Origin: Bacteroidetes bacterium HGW-Bacteroidetes-7
Lineage (GTDB): Bacteria; Bacteroidota; Bacteroidia; Bacteroidales; UBA932
DNA length: 64,000 nt
Reading direction: 5' to 3'
Assembly: GCA_002842465.1 (NCBI GenBank)
Contig: PHDA01000007.1
Location: forward strand, 1-64,000
The notes under the pieces were generated by a model that ran no database searches, was not told the origin of the DNA, and was given only the letters and a program-made list of their open reading frames with translations. This document shows positions 35,264 through 44,067 of the stretch, in pieces. The translations under genes and the position numbers were made by a program. Within the stretch, counting starts at the first letter, position 1; the number at the start of each line of letters is the position of its first letter.

Positions 35264-37204
35264 ATGAAAAACATGAAGAAAAATTGGTTCCGCCATTTAA
35301 TACAGTGGGGAACACTTCTGGCAATTATCATTATCCTAACGAAGATGTTCGGAAATGAGACTGCCGATCCGGAGGCATACTGTCCTTTCGGAGGTATCCA
35401 GACATTAGCAACCTATCTTGTAGCCGGCTCAATGGCATGCAGCATGACTGCAACACAAATCATGATGGGTATCGTTCTGGCAATTGGTGTTATTTTATTC
35501 AGCAAGCTGTTTTGCGGCTACCTATGTCCTTTGGGCTGGGCAACCGAGCAATTGGCCAAACTGCGTAAAAAACTAAAAGTTAAAGAGATTGTCATAAACT
35601 ATGGCACAATTGCAGACAAACTACTGAGACTGCTTAAGTATGTTCTCCTATTCTGGATTTTCTACACGACAGTGTCAAGTTCAGAGTTATTCTGCAAAAA
35701 TTTTGACCCTTATTATGCAGCCGCTACCGGATTCAAAGGAGAACTAACAATGTGGATGGCTGTTCTGGCCATTGCTGTTTTCATCCTTGGAAACTTCTTC
35801 ATCAAAATGTTCTGGTGCAAATATCTTTGCCCGCTTGGAGCATTAAGCAACATTTTCAAGTATGCAATTACATTTGCTGTACTTGTGGGTATTTTTGCTC
35901 TTGTAAACCTAGCAGGACTTGCTGTATCGTGGGTTTATCTTCTGGCTGCCGCTTCAATTATCGGATATCTTTGGGAGGTTCTTTATCTCGAGGTTAAAGT
36001 TTTCCCTCTTTTGAAGGTTGTAAGATCTACAGAGAAGTGTAACGATTGCGGTATTTGTGCTAAAAAATGCCCTTACGGAATTGATGTTGACAAAGTTGGT
36101 GCTGTTAAAAATGTAGATTGCAACCTTTGCGGAGAGTGTATTGCAAGCTGCAACCAGGATGCTCTTACTTTTGGAGGCAAGAAGAGCTTACGCTGGTTAC
36201 CTGCTATTCTTACATTTGTTCTCTTTGGAGTAGCCTTTTGGCTGGGAAGTACAATGGAACTTCCAACAATTGATGAAAGATGGGGAGATGAAGCTAATCA
36301 CAGTCAGCTAGAAAAAGCAAGAGTTGAAGGACTTCGTTCTGTTAAGTGCTACGGAAGTTCGATGGCATTTGCTGCTACTCTTAAGAAAATACCTGGTGTT
36401 TATGGAGTTGCAACGTTTGTAAAACATTCAAACGTAGACATCTATTTCAACCCGGCAGAAGTAACCGAAGAGAAAATACGAGAACTGATTTATATTCCTT
36501 CGAAATTTAAAATAGCAACCCCTCCTAAAGATGTTCAAAACATCAAAGTTATAACCATCTTCACAGAAAAGATGTACGACAGGATGGACCCTAACTATTT
36601 GGGTCTTCAGTTTAGGAATACAGGTAAAGGTTATTATGGACTTGAAACAGAATATTCATGCCCATTAACAGTAAGACTATACATGGACATGGATGAGCCT
36701 GTTGACGAGAAGTTCTTCAAAGAGATGGTTGAGATGAAGGAGCTGGAGATGCTAGTTCACGGTGGAGGTACCAATATCGTTAAAGTTGATTTCGAATATA
36801 TTGGAATATCTGATGTTGTTGATACAATCTCAAGAAGAGAGTTTCTTATTCGCCAGTTTACAACCTTCTCTGTTCCTTTCAAGAGCAATCAAGAGGAGTG
36901 GGCCGGTAAAAACGAAGCTGTCTATGAGCTTGTTTATCCAGATCTTGACAAACCACTAATTACAAGAAACTTACCATTTTTATCAAATCATTTGTCACAA
37001 ATACCGGGCTTTATTTCAATAGAGACCCTGGTTAACGAAAATGACGAATATTGCTTTAGAATTACCTACTCAAAAGATGCACTTGATGATGACAAAATCT
37101 GGGAGGTTCTAAACAGAAGCAAATGGACTATCAAAAACAGAGAAGGCGTAATGGAAGAGGTTGATCCAAAATTCTCATTTAAAGAGATGGGAGCTACCAA
37201 ATAG
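35264..37204 (+). CDS. Membrane polyferredoxin (NapH/RnfB-like) with long C-terminal extension
   Basis: A 646-residue inner-membrane electron-transfer protein. Residues about 1-245 hold several membrane segments, with C-G-Y-L-C-P-L-G-W and C-K-Y-L-C-P-L-G-A loops typical of NapH/NosR/CcoG-like proteins. Two 4Fe-4S motifs follow (C-N-D-C-G-I-C-A-K-K-C-P and C-N-L-C-G-E-C-I-A-S-C, about 260-300), then a further membrane segment. The remaining roughly 300 residues include a heavy-metal-associated-like fold (R-S-V-K-C-Y-G-S-S-M-A-F, without CxxC) and unrecognised sequence. It precedes the second S46 gene by 44 bases. Likely role: quinol- or Rnf-linked electron transfer; partner unknown. Confidence 0.8.
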   Translation: MKNMKKNWFRHLIQWGTLLAIIIILTKMFGNETADPEAYCPFGGIQTLATYLVAGSMACSMTATQIMMGIVLAIGVILFSKLFCGYLCPLGWATEQLAKLRKKLKVKEIVINYGTIADKLLRLLKYVLLFWIFYTTVSSSELFCKNFDPYYAAATGFKGELTMWMAVLAIAVFILGNFFIKMFWCKYLCPLGALSNIFKYAITFAVLVGIFALVNLAGLAVSWVYLLAAASIIGYLWEVLYLEVKVFPLLKVVRSTEKCNDCGICAKKCPYGIDVDKVGAVKNVDCNLCGECIASCNQDALTFGGKKSLRWLPAILTFVLFGVAFWLGSTMELPTIDERWGDEANHSQLEKARVEGLRSVKCYGSSMAFAATLKKIPGVYGVATFVKHSNVDIYFNPAEVTEEKIRELIYIPSKFKIATPPKDVQNIKVITIFTEKMYDRMDPNYLGLQFRNTGKGYYGLETEYSCPLTVRLYMDMDEPVDEKFFKEMVEMKELEMLVHGGGTNIVKVDFEYIGISDVVDTISRREFLIRQFTTFSVPFKSNQEEWAGKNEAVYELVYPDLDKPLITRNLPFLSNHLSQIPGFISIETLVNENDEYCFRITYSKDALDDDKIWEVLNRSKWTIKNREGVMEEVDPKFSFKEMGATK

Positions 37205-37248
37205 CGCGTCACTGTCCTTACATTATTATTTACATACAATTAACAGTT

Positions 37249-39417
37249 ATGAAATACATTTCAAAAACTGTTGCACTCCTTATTCTGCTCTCGATATTCA
37301 GTATATCGAGAGCAGATGAGGGGATGTGGCTTATAAATCTCCTTGAAAAAAATCTTGCTAACAAGATGAAAGAGGCGGGTCTGAAAATTGACCCCAAATT
37401 AATATATGATGAAAACGCTGCAACGATTACCGATGCAGTAGTAGCACTCGATTTCGGTTGTACCGGAAGTATGATATCAAACGAAGGTCTGCTTATAACA
37501 AACCACCACTGCGCATACGGAGACATTCACTCCTTGAGCACACCTGAGAAGAACTACCTTGAAGATGGTTTCTGGGCAATGACCAGAGGTGAAGAAAAGC
37601 ACATAAAGGGCAAGTCGGTTTTCTTTCTAAGAAAGGTTATCGATGCAACTGATGAGGTTAAGGTTGTTGCAGACTCCTTAAGATCTCTTGGACAGGGTGC
37701 CGGCATGAGGAGAATTTCATCGGTAATTGAGAGAAGGCACAACACAAGAAGCGGAATGGAGACTATGCTTATGTCTATGTGGAGAGGATCAAAATACTAT
37801 ATTTTCTTTTACGAAGTATATACAGATATCCGCCTTGTAGGAGCACCTCCTGTTTCAATTGCTGCCTATGGCGGTGACACAGACAACTGGGAGTGGCCTC
37901 AGCACAAAGGAGACTTTGCACTGTACAGAGTTTACGCAAACACAGATGGCAAACCGGCGGCCTATTCAGAATCTAATGTTCCACTGATACCTAAAAAGAT
38001 ACTTTCAATTTCTACAAAAGGAGTTAAGGAGGGAGATTTTTCAATGGTTATAGGATTCCCCGGCAGAACCAACAGATACAACTCCTCTTTTGGAGTTTAT
38101 GAAAAAGAGAAGGTTTCAAACCCTGTAACTGTAAAGCTAAAGGAGAACAAACTTAGGATAATGAACAGCTTCATGGAGCAAGATCCTAATACCAGGCTGG
38201 TTTATGCAGACCACTACTTTGGCAACAGTAATGTTCAGGAGTACACAGCAGGTGAGGTTTATAACTTCAGACGTTTTGGCGTTGTTAACATAAACAAACA
38301 AAAGGAACAAGAGTTACAGGCCTGGATTGATGCTAATCCTGAAAGAAAAGCAAAGTGGGGCGATCTGCTCAAAAAACTCGAAGAGAATTACAAAACTCGC
38401 GAAAGTCTCACCCGCCAGAAATTTTATTTCAGAGAGACACTCGTGTCAGGTCAGGGATTTGTATACCTAGGCAACCGTTCTAACTCATTAAGAACTGCTC
38501 AGGAGAGAGAGAATGTAGATACATTAAGAGTTGGATCTCCTCACCACCGTACTCTGATAAATAACATTGAAAGAGGTTATGAAGCAAGCGTTCTTGAGGT
38601 AGAGAAAGAGCTGATGAAATACCAGTTGAGAGAATTTTTCGCTAACGTTTCACGTGAATATTGGGGAGAAAACCTGTCAATGATGTTTGATAAGTTTAAT
38701 GGTAGTGCAGAAGCAATTACTGAGTATGTTTTTGCAAACTCAATATTGCTTAACCCTGAAAAATTCCGTGAGGCAGTTAAAAAAGATCAGCCGATTACAC
38801 TGTTTGTTGACGATCCACTTCCACTACTTACCCGATCTGCAAAAATTACCGAATTCAACCAGGAGGAGAGTGAATTGATGGGAGGAAATGATATAAATAG
38901 CCTGGAAGCACAATACACCAGAGCAATGTACCAGATGAACATGGAAAAGGGAAGAGTTCAATATCCCGACGCAAACTCAACAATGCGTTTGACATATGGA
39001 ACAGTAGGCCCAATCACCCCTTCAGATGGTATTCATTACAGCGCTCAAAGTACCACTCAAGGCTTTTTTGATAAATACAACCCCGACAGTTATGAATTCA
39101 ACATCAAACCCGAAGTTTTGGCCCTTTTAAAGGCCGGCGACTGGGGCAGATGGGGACAAAAGGGTAAGATGTATGTGAACTTCCTAACCAATAATGATAT
39201 TACCGGCGGTAACTCAGGAAGCCCTGTGCTAAATGCCAGAGGTGAATTGATAGGTCTTGCTTTCGATGGAAATAAAGAGTCACTTGCGGGTGATGCTTAC
39301 TTCCATCCCGAAATGAACAAATGTGTCAATGTAGATATCAGATATGTCCTTTGGGTCATTGAAAAATACGCAAAGGCAGACCATCTGATTAAAGAGATGA
39401 AATTCTCGACTAAATAA
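37249..39417 (+). CDS. S46-family dipeptidyl-peptidase, DPP7-type (second copy)
   Basis: A 722-residue exported serine peptidase, paralog of 32899-35070. Signal peptide about 1-22 (ends S-R-A), mature start D-E-G-M-W. Contains H-H-C-A-Y-G-D and G-G-N-S-G-S with Ser656; the specificity position 18 residues on is Gly674 (F-D-G-N), so DPP7-like hydrophobic preference is expected. The signal-peptide codons contain a perfect 13-base inverted repeat. Followed by the M16 peptidase gene after 9 bases, indicating one transcript for two peptidases. Confidence 0.92.
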   Translation: MKYISKTVALLILLSIFSISRADEGMWLINLLEKNLANKMKEAGLKIDPKLIYDENAATITDAVVALDFGCTGSMISNEGLLITNHHCAYGDIHSLSTPEKNYLEDGFWAMTRGEEKHIKGKSVFFLRKVIDATDEVKVVADSLRSLGQGAGMRRISSVIERRHNTRSGMETMLMSMWRGSKYYIFFYEVYTDIRLVGAPPVSIAAYGGDTDNWEWPQHKGDFALYRVYANTDGKPAAYSESNVPLIPKKILSISTKGVKEGDFSMVIGFPGRTNRYNSSFGVYEKEKVSNPVTVKLKENKLRIMNSFMEQDPNTRLVYADHYFGNSNVQEYTAGEVYNFRRFGVVNINKQKEQELQAWIDANPERKAKWGDLLKKLEENYKTRESLTRQKFYFRETLVSGQGFVYLGNRSNSLRTAQERENVDTLRVGSPHHRTLINNIERGYEASVLEVEKELMKYQLREFFANVSREYWGENLSMMFDKFNGSAEAITEYVFANSILLNPEKFREAVKKDQPITLFVDDPLPLLTRSAKITEFNQEESELMGGNDINSLEAQYTRAMYQMNMEKGRVQYPDANSTMRLTYGTVGPITPSDGIHYSAQSTTQGFFDKYNPDSYEFNIKPEVLALLKAGDWGRWGQKGKMYVNFLTNNDITGGNSGSPVLNARGELIGLAFDGNKESLAGDAYFHPEMNKCVNVDIRYVLWVIEKYAKADHLIKEMKFSTK
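37285..37315 (+). promoter_or_regulatory. Strong hairpin inside the signal-peptide codons of the second S46 gene
   Basis: Perfect 13-base inverted repeat (285-297 and 303-315 of 37 kb) with a five-base loop, 36 bases after the start codon. In mRNA this would form a stable stem in the early coding region, where it could slow ribosomes or attract an RNA-binding factor. Function is inference; the structure is read directly. Confidence 0.55.
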
Positions 39418-39426
39418 TCTGAAAAG

Positions 39427-42270
39427 ATGAATAGAATTAAACGATATGCAATTCTGCTGGCGGCAATTATTTTTGCCGCCACAGGGTTCGCCCAAAATAT
39501 AAACTTTAACGAAAAGCTACCTCTTGATCAAAACTTCAAGGTTGGAAAGCTTGAAAACGGAATGACATACTACATCCGCAAGGCAGAAAACCCAAAAGGC
39601 AAGGCGGAATTTTTTATAGTACACAATGTAGGCTCTCTTCAGGAGAATGACGACCAAAGAGGTCTTGCTCACTTTCTTGAGCATATGGCTTTCAACGGTA
39701 CAAAGCACTTCCCGGACAAGAGGCTTCTTGAATACTTCGGCAGCATAGGTGTAAAATTCGGAGCCAACATTAATGCCTACACCTCAATGGAGAGAACCGT
39801 TTACAACATCTCAGCAGTACCAATAGACCGCTCTGTTGTAATAGACTCAGCCCTTTTGGCACTTCACGACTGGTCTCACTATATTTCATGTGAGCCTGAA
39901 GAGATTGAAGCAGAGCGTGGCGTAGTACGTGAAGAGTGGCGAAGGGGTGACGACGCCAGAACAAGAATGATGAAAGGGATAAGCCGCATGGAGCAGACTG
40001 GATCGAGGTTTGCGCAAAGAGATGTTATCGGATTACCCGAAATCATTAACACCTTCTCACGCCAAACCCTCGTTGACTATTATCACAAATGGTACAGACC
40101 TGATCTTCAGGCTGTTGTGATTGTTGGAGATATTGATGTTAACGATATTGAAAAGAGAATTATTGAACGATTCTCCCCAATTCCATCTGTCAAAAACGGT
40201 GCTGTGAGAGAGAACTATTCTGTTCCTGATAATAAAAAACCAATTGTTGGTTATCATACCGATCCTGAAACTAAGGCTCTTTCGGTAAGAATGACAATCA
40301 AGATACCTCATCTTACTACTGACGAAAGGTATTCATACAAAGCTCAGTACGACGATCTGACAAAAGCACTTTTTCTGGACATGTTCAGAGTCAGAGCTCA
40401 GGTTGCTGCCGAGAGTACAGATTCGCTGTTTCGTGCACTGGTACCGGTTTATGGCGGCATAAGCTATGCCTCAGGCACATTCACAACAACAGCTCTTCCT
40501 ATTAATAATAAAGGCATCACTAATGCACTTAAGGGTATTTTTATTGAAGTAGAAAGAGCCAGACAACACGGATTTGATTCAGAAGAGTTTGCACCTGCTT
40601 TAGAAAGAGTTAAAAGACAGCTTGATGCAAACTATAACAGAATTAAAAAACTCAAGAATTCAGATTATGTTTCATTTGCTGTAGATCACTTCACAAGAGA
40701 GTACCCACTTCTAGACATAGATGCAAACTACAAACTCTCAAAAGAGCTAGTAGAGAAAATTACAGTTGAAGATGTAAACAACAGCCTTGACAGAATTTTA
40801 AGTATTGAGAACAGAGTCATAATTTTTGCAGTTCCTGAAAGTGATAAAGAGTACCTCCCAACCGAAGATCAGGTGCTTGCACTATTAGACGAAATCAAAG
40901 GGACCTCTCTTGACAAATTTATCCCTTTAACCGAAAAGGAGATGGTTATGAAAGCCCTACCGGCTTCAGGTAAAATAACCAAAGAGAGAACGCTCACATC
41001 TAAAGATCTTAACATTGAATATGAAAAGAGTCTTGACTCTACAGTTGAGTGGACTCTTGAAAACGGATCAAAGGTGATATGGAAAGAGGAGAAGGGCAAA
41101 GAGAAGAGTGTAAGGATGCGCGCATTCCGTCCGGGTGGTTATGCTCTGCCTGAAGATTTATCACTTGCCAGAATAATGGACAGATATATCACTAACTTCC
41201 ATGTAAACGGATTCAATAAAAATGAGCTTAGCAAATGGGCTTCATCCAAAGGAATCTTGGTTAAACCATCTATCTCTATGAGATATAACGAATTTTCCGG
41301 TTCATTTGAAACAAAAGAGCCGGAAGAGTTTTTCAAGCTACTCCACATGTACTTTACTCAGGTAGCAGCAGACGCGAAGGATTTGAATAACACAAAGACA
41401 CAACTATTAAGGAACATAAGAATCAGTCAGGGAGAGGTTAACACGTTTAAAGATTCGGTAACCAAGCTGAAATATGACTTTAATCCTTTAACTGTACCTT
41501 TCACAGAAGAGTTCGTCAGCAATATTACAGCAGAAAAACTTACTGAACTCTATTACAAACATTTTGGCAACCCTGCCGGCTACACCTTTGTGTTTACCGG
41601 ACCAATGGATGCCATAAAAGGTAAGCCTCTGGTTGAAAAATACATCGCTTCACTTAACGGAGGAAAGTACAAAGCTCCTTCGCTTAAGTACAAAGAGTCT
41701 GAATTCCGTGAAGGCGAAGTTTCACTCAGATTTAAAGCAAAGGACATGCTCAGCACCAAAGCAAGTGTGTCGCGAATTTACAGTGGAGAGGTAGATTATT
41801 CTCCTGAAAATGGTATGATGGCAAAATTCTTAACCTATATTCTCAGGGATAGATACATGAAGTCTATTCGCGAAGAGAAGGGAGGAACATACCATGTTGG
41901 TGTAACAGGGGAGATGTCTCGATTTCCTGATAATTCGGTCTATTTTTCAGTTGATTTTGACACAGACCCCGCACTGGTAGACGAACTACTGGAAATTGTT
42001 CAGCTTGAGATAGATCAGCTGGTTGCTACAGGCCCAACTCAAAAGGAGATGAGGGAGATTAAACTGTACCTCGAAAAGGTATATAACGATCAGATTGAAG
42101 AGACCCCATGGTTGTCAATTATTAGCGATGCTCTTCGTCAGATCCCCGACATTGCAACTCCGGCCAAAAAATTGGTCAGCAAAATGGAGGCCGAAGAGAT
42201 TCATAAGTTTGCGAAGAGAGTGTTTACTACAGGAAACCGAATGACATTCGTATTCGAACCCGTACTGTAA
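39427..42270 (+). CDS. M16-family zinc metallopeptidase (pitrilysin/PqqL-like)
   Basis: A 947-residue exported peptidase with signal peptide (about 1-22, F-A-Q). The inverted zinc motif H-F-L-E-H lies at residues 82-86, followed by M-A-F-N-G-T and downstream ligand region around E-E-I-E-A-E-R-G. Tandem M16 halves account for the length, the second half being the usual inactive one. It should degrade peptides held in a closed chamber. Nine bases after the S46 gene and followed by a terminator at 42298. Confidence 0.93.
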   Translation: MNRIKRYAILLAAIIFAATGFAQNINFNEKLPLDQNFKVGKLENGMTYYIRKAENPKGKAEFFIVHNVGSLQENDDQRGLAHFLEHMAFNGTKHFPDKRLLEYFGSIGVKFGANINAYTSMERTVYNISAVPIDRSVVIDSALLALHDWSHYISCEPEEIEAERGVVREEWRRGDDARTRMMKGISRMEQTGSRFAQRDVIGLPEIINTFSRQTLVDYYHKWYRPDLQAVVIVGDIDVNDIEKRIIERFSPIPSVKNGAVRENYSVPDNKKPIVGYHTDPETKALSVRMTIKIPHLTTDERYSYKAQYDDLTKALFLDMFRVRAQVAAESTDSLFRALVPVYGGISYASGTFTTTALPINNKGITNALKGIFIEVERARQHGFDSEEFAPALERVKRQLDANYNRIKKLKNSDYVSFAVDHFTREYPLLDIDANYKLSKELVEKITVEDVNNSLDRILSIENRVIIFAVPESDKEYLPTEDQVLALLDEIKGTSLDKFIPLTEKEMVMKALPASGKITKERTLTSKDLNIEYEKSLDSTVEWTLENGSKVIWKEEKGKEKSVRMRAFRPGGYALPEDLSLARIMDRYITNFHVNGFNKNELSKWASSKGILVKPSISMRYNEFSGSFETKEPEEFFKLLHMYFTQVAADAKDLNNTKTQLLRNIRISQGEVNTFKDSVTKLKYDFNPLTVPFTEEFVSNITAEKLTELYYKHFGNPAGYTFVFTGPMDAIKGKPLVEKYIASLNGGKYKAPSLKYKESEFREGEVSLRFKAKDMLSTKASVSRIYSGEVDYSPENGMMAKFLTYILRDRYMKSIREEKGGTYHVGVTGEMSRFPDNSVYFSVDFDTDPALVDELLEIVQLEIDQLVATGPTQKEMREIKLYLEKVYNDQIEETPWLSIISDALRQIPDIATPAKKLVSKMEAEEIHKFAKRVFTTGNRMTFVFEPVL
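39459..39480 (+). promoter_or_regulatory. Hairpin inside the signal-peptide codons of the M16 gene
   Basis: Perfect 8-base stem (459-466 with 473-480 of 39 kb) and a six-base loop, 32 bases after the start codon. Similar in placement to the hairpin in the upstream S46 gene. It may only reflect Ala-rich codons. Confidence 0.35.
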
Positions 42271-42297
42271 CCTCAAACAAATCGCATATTTTCCAAG

Positions 42298-42336
42298 GAC
42301 CGACTAGAAAGCAATTTTTAAGTCGGTCTTTTTTTT
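42298..42336 (+). terminator. Intrinsic terminator after the M16 gene
   Basis: An 8-base-pair stem (298-305 with 321-328 of 42 kb) with a 15-base loop, followed by eight T. It ends the polyferredoxin/S46/M16 transcript. Confidence 0.8.
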
Positions 42337-42361
42337 ACATTTATGTGTCTAACAGTTATCT

Positions 42362-42386
42362 GTGTCAGCAAAGGAAAACTTTGGCT
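42362..42386. repeat. 25-base perfect repeat, copy 2
   Basis: Identical to 32859-32883. This copy ends 24 bases before the -24 element of the sigma-54 promoter at 42411, so it might act as an upstream binding site there (inference). The copy at 32859 has no sigma-54 promoter nearby, which argues for a dispersed repeat. Confidence 0.65.
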
Positions 42387-42410
42387 AATGAAATATAAAT
42401 ACTTTGTGTT

Positions 42411-42425
42411 TGGCAGCATCTTTGC
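42411..42425 (+). promoter_or_regulatory. Sigma-54 promoter (TGGCAG-N5-TTGC)
   Basis: TGGCAG at 42411-42416, five bases, TTGC at 42422-42425 followed by A. The invariant GG and GC are exactly ten bases apart, as sigma-54 (RpoN) requires. Start of transcription would be near 42437, 28 bases before the lipoprotein start. Two sigma-54 activators are encoded at 52094 and 57213. Confidence 0.72.
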
Positions 42426-42464
42426 AATGTATGTAGTCAAAGGTATAAACTAAAATATTCCGTC

Positions 42465-42896
42465 ATGAAAAAATTGATTTTTAGTCTGATAGCCGTAGCT
42501 CTTTTAATAAGCAGTTGCGGACCCGCATTTATAGCCACCGGTCCCGGAAACGACAGAGGCTACGATCGCAGAGGTTATGATGAAAGAGGTTATGATGAAA
42601 GAGGTTATGATAACAGAAGAGACGACAGAAGAGGCTACGACAACAGAAACCCAAGATCTGCAGATGCTTATATTCTTCTGGCACAAACCAATCCGCGCCT
42701 TAGAAACGTAACAGTACTTATTGACAACAGAGTAAGAGTTAATCTAAACTATGACAACAGAAGCAGATCTGCCAAAGCAAGACAGATAAGGGTAAAACCG
42801 GGAAGGCATAATATTAAGGTTTACTCAAACGGCAGATTCCTTTATGAAAGATGGGTTGTAGCCACACCAAACCGCACCATAAGGTTCTCTGTCTAA
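42465..42896 (+). CDS. Small lipoprotein with R-G-Y-D-x repeats and a PEGA-like domain
   Basis: A 143-residue lipoprotein: lipobox I-S-S-C with Cys18. A low-complexity stretch from about 30 to 60 is built on five-residue units (R-G-Y-D-E/R/N), encoded by 15-base tandem repeats. The C-terminal 75 residues look like a small beta domain of PEGA type (I-R-V-K-P-G-R-H-N-I-K-V). Charged, tyrosine-rich repeats may bind peptidoglycan or the outer membrane (inference). Preceded by a sigma-54 promoter. Its stop overlaps the stop of the convergent DUF4105 gene by four bases. Confidence 0.82.
   Translation: MKKLIFSLIAVALLISSCGPAFIATGPGNDRGYDRRGYDERGYDERGYDNRRDDRRGYDNRNPRSADAYILLAQTNPRLRNVTVLIDNRVRVNLNYDNRSRSAKARQIRVKPGRHNIKVYSNGRFLYERWVVATPNRTIRFSV
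42556..42615 (+). repeat. 15-base in-frame tandem repeat, four units
   Basis: Units at 42556, 42571, 42586 and 42601. Units 2 and 3 are identical and the outer units diverged by a few bases. Because the unit is a multiple of three, copy changes would keep the reading frame, so the length may vary among strains. Confidence 0.8.
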
Positions 42897-44038
42897 TACC
42901 GCCCCGTGGCCCTGATAACAGAAGATAGGCCAAGTGTCAGAACAATAATTATAAACCCGGGTTCAGCGTATTGAATTCCGGAAATCCAGAGAATAACAAT
43001 TAAGGAGAGAAACAGCAAAGATGCAAATGAAAGCACCTTTTCTGTTTTTCTCCACTTTTTTAATGTTGCAATAGCCAATAAGAGATATATTGGATTACAC
43101 CAAAGAAGATTATAGTTTGAATACAATTCTCTGTGGTCGGTAATCATAATGAGTCCACTTACAAAAATTCCAAGAAGACCAATTATTACTAGAAATCCAA
43201 CCTCCAAAGCTTTATATCTCTTTTTGATCAGAGAATATCCTACTGCAGCAGCTATTAAACCAAGTATAAAAATTGGAGATAACAGTGTGTTTGTAAAATT
43301 TGAGATAAAAGTCTTCTTGTGGGTTACATTATCACTCTTTTCAAGCAGCACCCTGTATTCCGAAACCAATGGGATTTCACCATTCCCGGCAACCGTGAGT
43401 TCGTTAAACAAGTAGTCTGGTAAAAACATACTTTGGAATACATCTATATCCCTGTCAAGAGTTGACCCGAGTAAGATGTTAATACCAAACTTTGGCCAAC
43501 CGTCAATGTATTCATTTATGAGGTCTCTGTTAGTTTTACCGGCGCTTTTTCTAAGAGCTTTTTCATCTTTCCCTGCAATCTCAAAAATGATATCCCTTAG
43601 CTCAGATGTGCAGTTTTTGTAAAGAAAGCTGTACAGATAGTATCTGTTCTCGGGCTTGTACAGATATTCCAATTTGGAAAGAATTTCTGTAGTTTGGATA
43701 CTGTCAAGAGAAAGAACCTGCTCTACTACCCCTCTGCCCTCCCACTGATACTGATATATAAAGTCATTCATATACTGGATACCCAGCATATATTCAAGTT
43801 TACCCCTCATAAACTTGGTGTAAAAATTGGGAGTATTAAAATCAAACAACCCAAAATTGAATACCAGATCACTTCCGTTAGACGGGTTGTAAACCCTAAG
43901 AGCGCTGTGCCCGAAAGTTGAATAGAGCTCATCCCCGGGAGTACAGGTTAGAAGCGAGATACGCGTGGTTTCAGTCGCTGATAACTTTCCGGAAAAGAGA
44001 ATGATGGAAAGAAGAATTATTGAGAGGCGGTGCTTCAT
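42893..44038 (-). CDS. DUF4105 protein with periplasmic domain and C-terminal membrane helices
   Basis: A 381-residue protein with signal peptide (about 1-21). The periplasmic DUF4105 (Lnb N-terminal-like) domain covers about 25-190, with L-L-T-C-T-P-G-D-E-L and F-G-H-S-A-L-R-V near the start and N-C-T-S-E-L-R. After about residue 245 four or five hydrophobic segments cross the inner membrane. Some DUF4105 domains resemble NlpC/P60-like Cys-His folds, and Cys and His are both present, so a hydrolase role is possible but unproven. Last gene of a minus-strand run; 29 bases after the amidase gene. Confidence 0.8.
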   Translation of the reverse strand: MKHRLSIILLSIILFSGKLSATETTRISLLTCTPGDELYSTFGHSALRVYNPSNGSDLVFNFGLFDFNTPNFYTKFMRGKLEYMLGIQYMNDFIYQYQWEGRGVVEQVLSLDSIQTTEILSKLEYLYKPENRYYLYSFLYKNCTSELRDIIFEIAGKDEKALRKSAGKTNRDLINEYIDGWPKFGINILLGSTLDRDIDVFQSMFLPDYLFNELTVAGNGEIPLVSEYRVLLEKSDNVTHKKTFISNFTNTLLSPIFILGLIAAAVGYSLIKKRYKALEVGFLVIIGLLGIFVSGLIMITDHRELYSNYNLLWCNPIYLLLAIATLKKWRKTEKVLSFASLLFLSLIVILWISGIQYAEPGFIIIVLTLGLSSVIRATGRY

Positions 44039-44067
44039 TGCAGAAATCTAAAAAATTACTTTGATAA

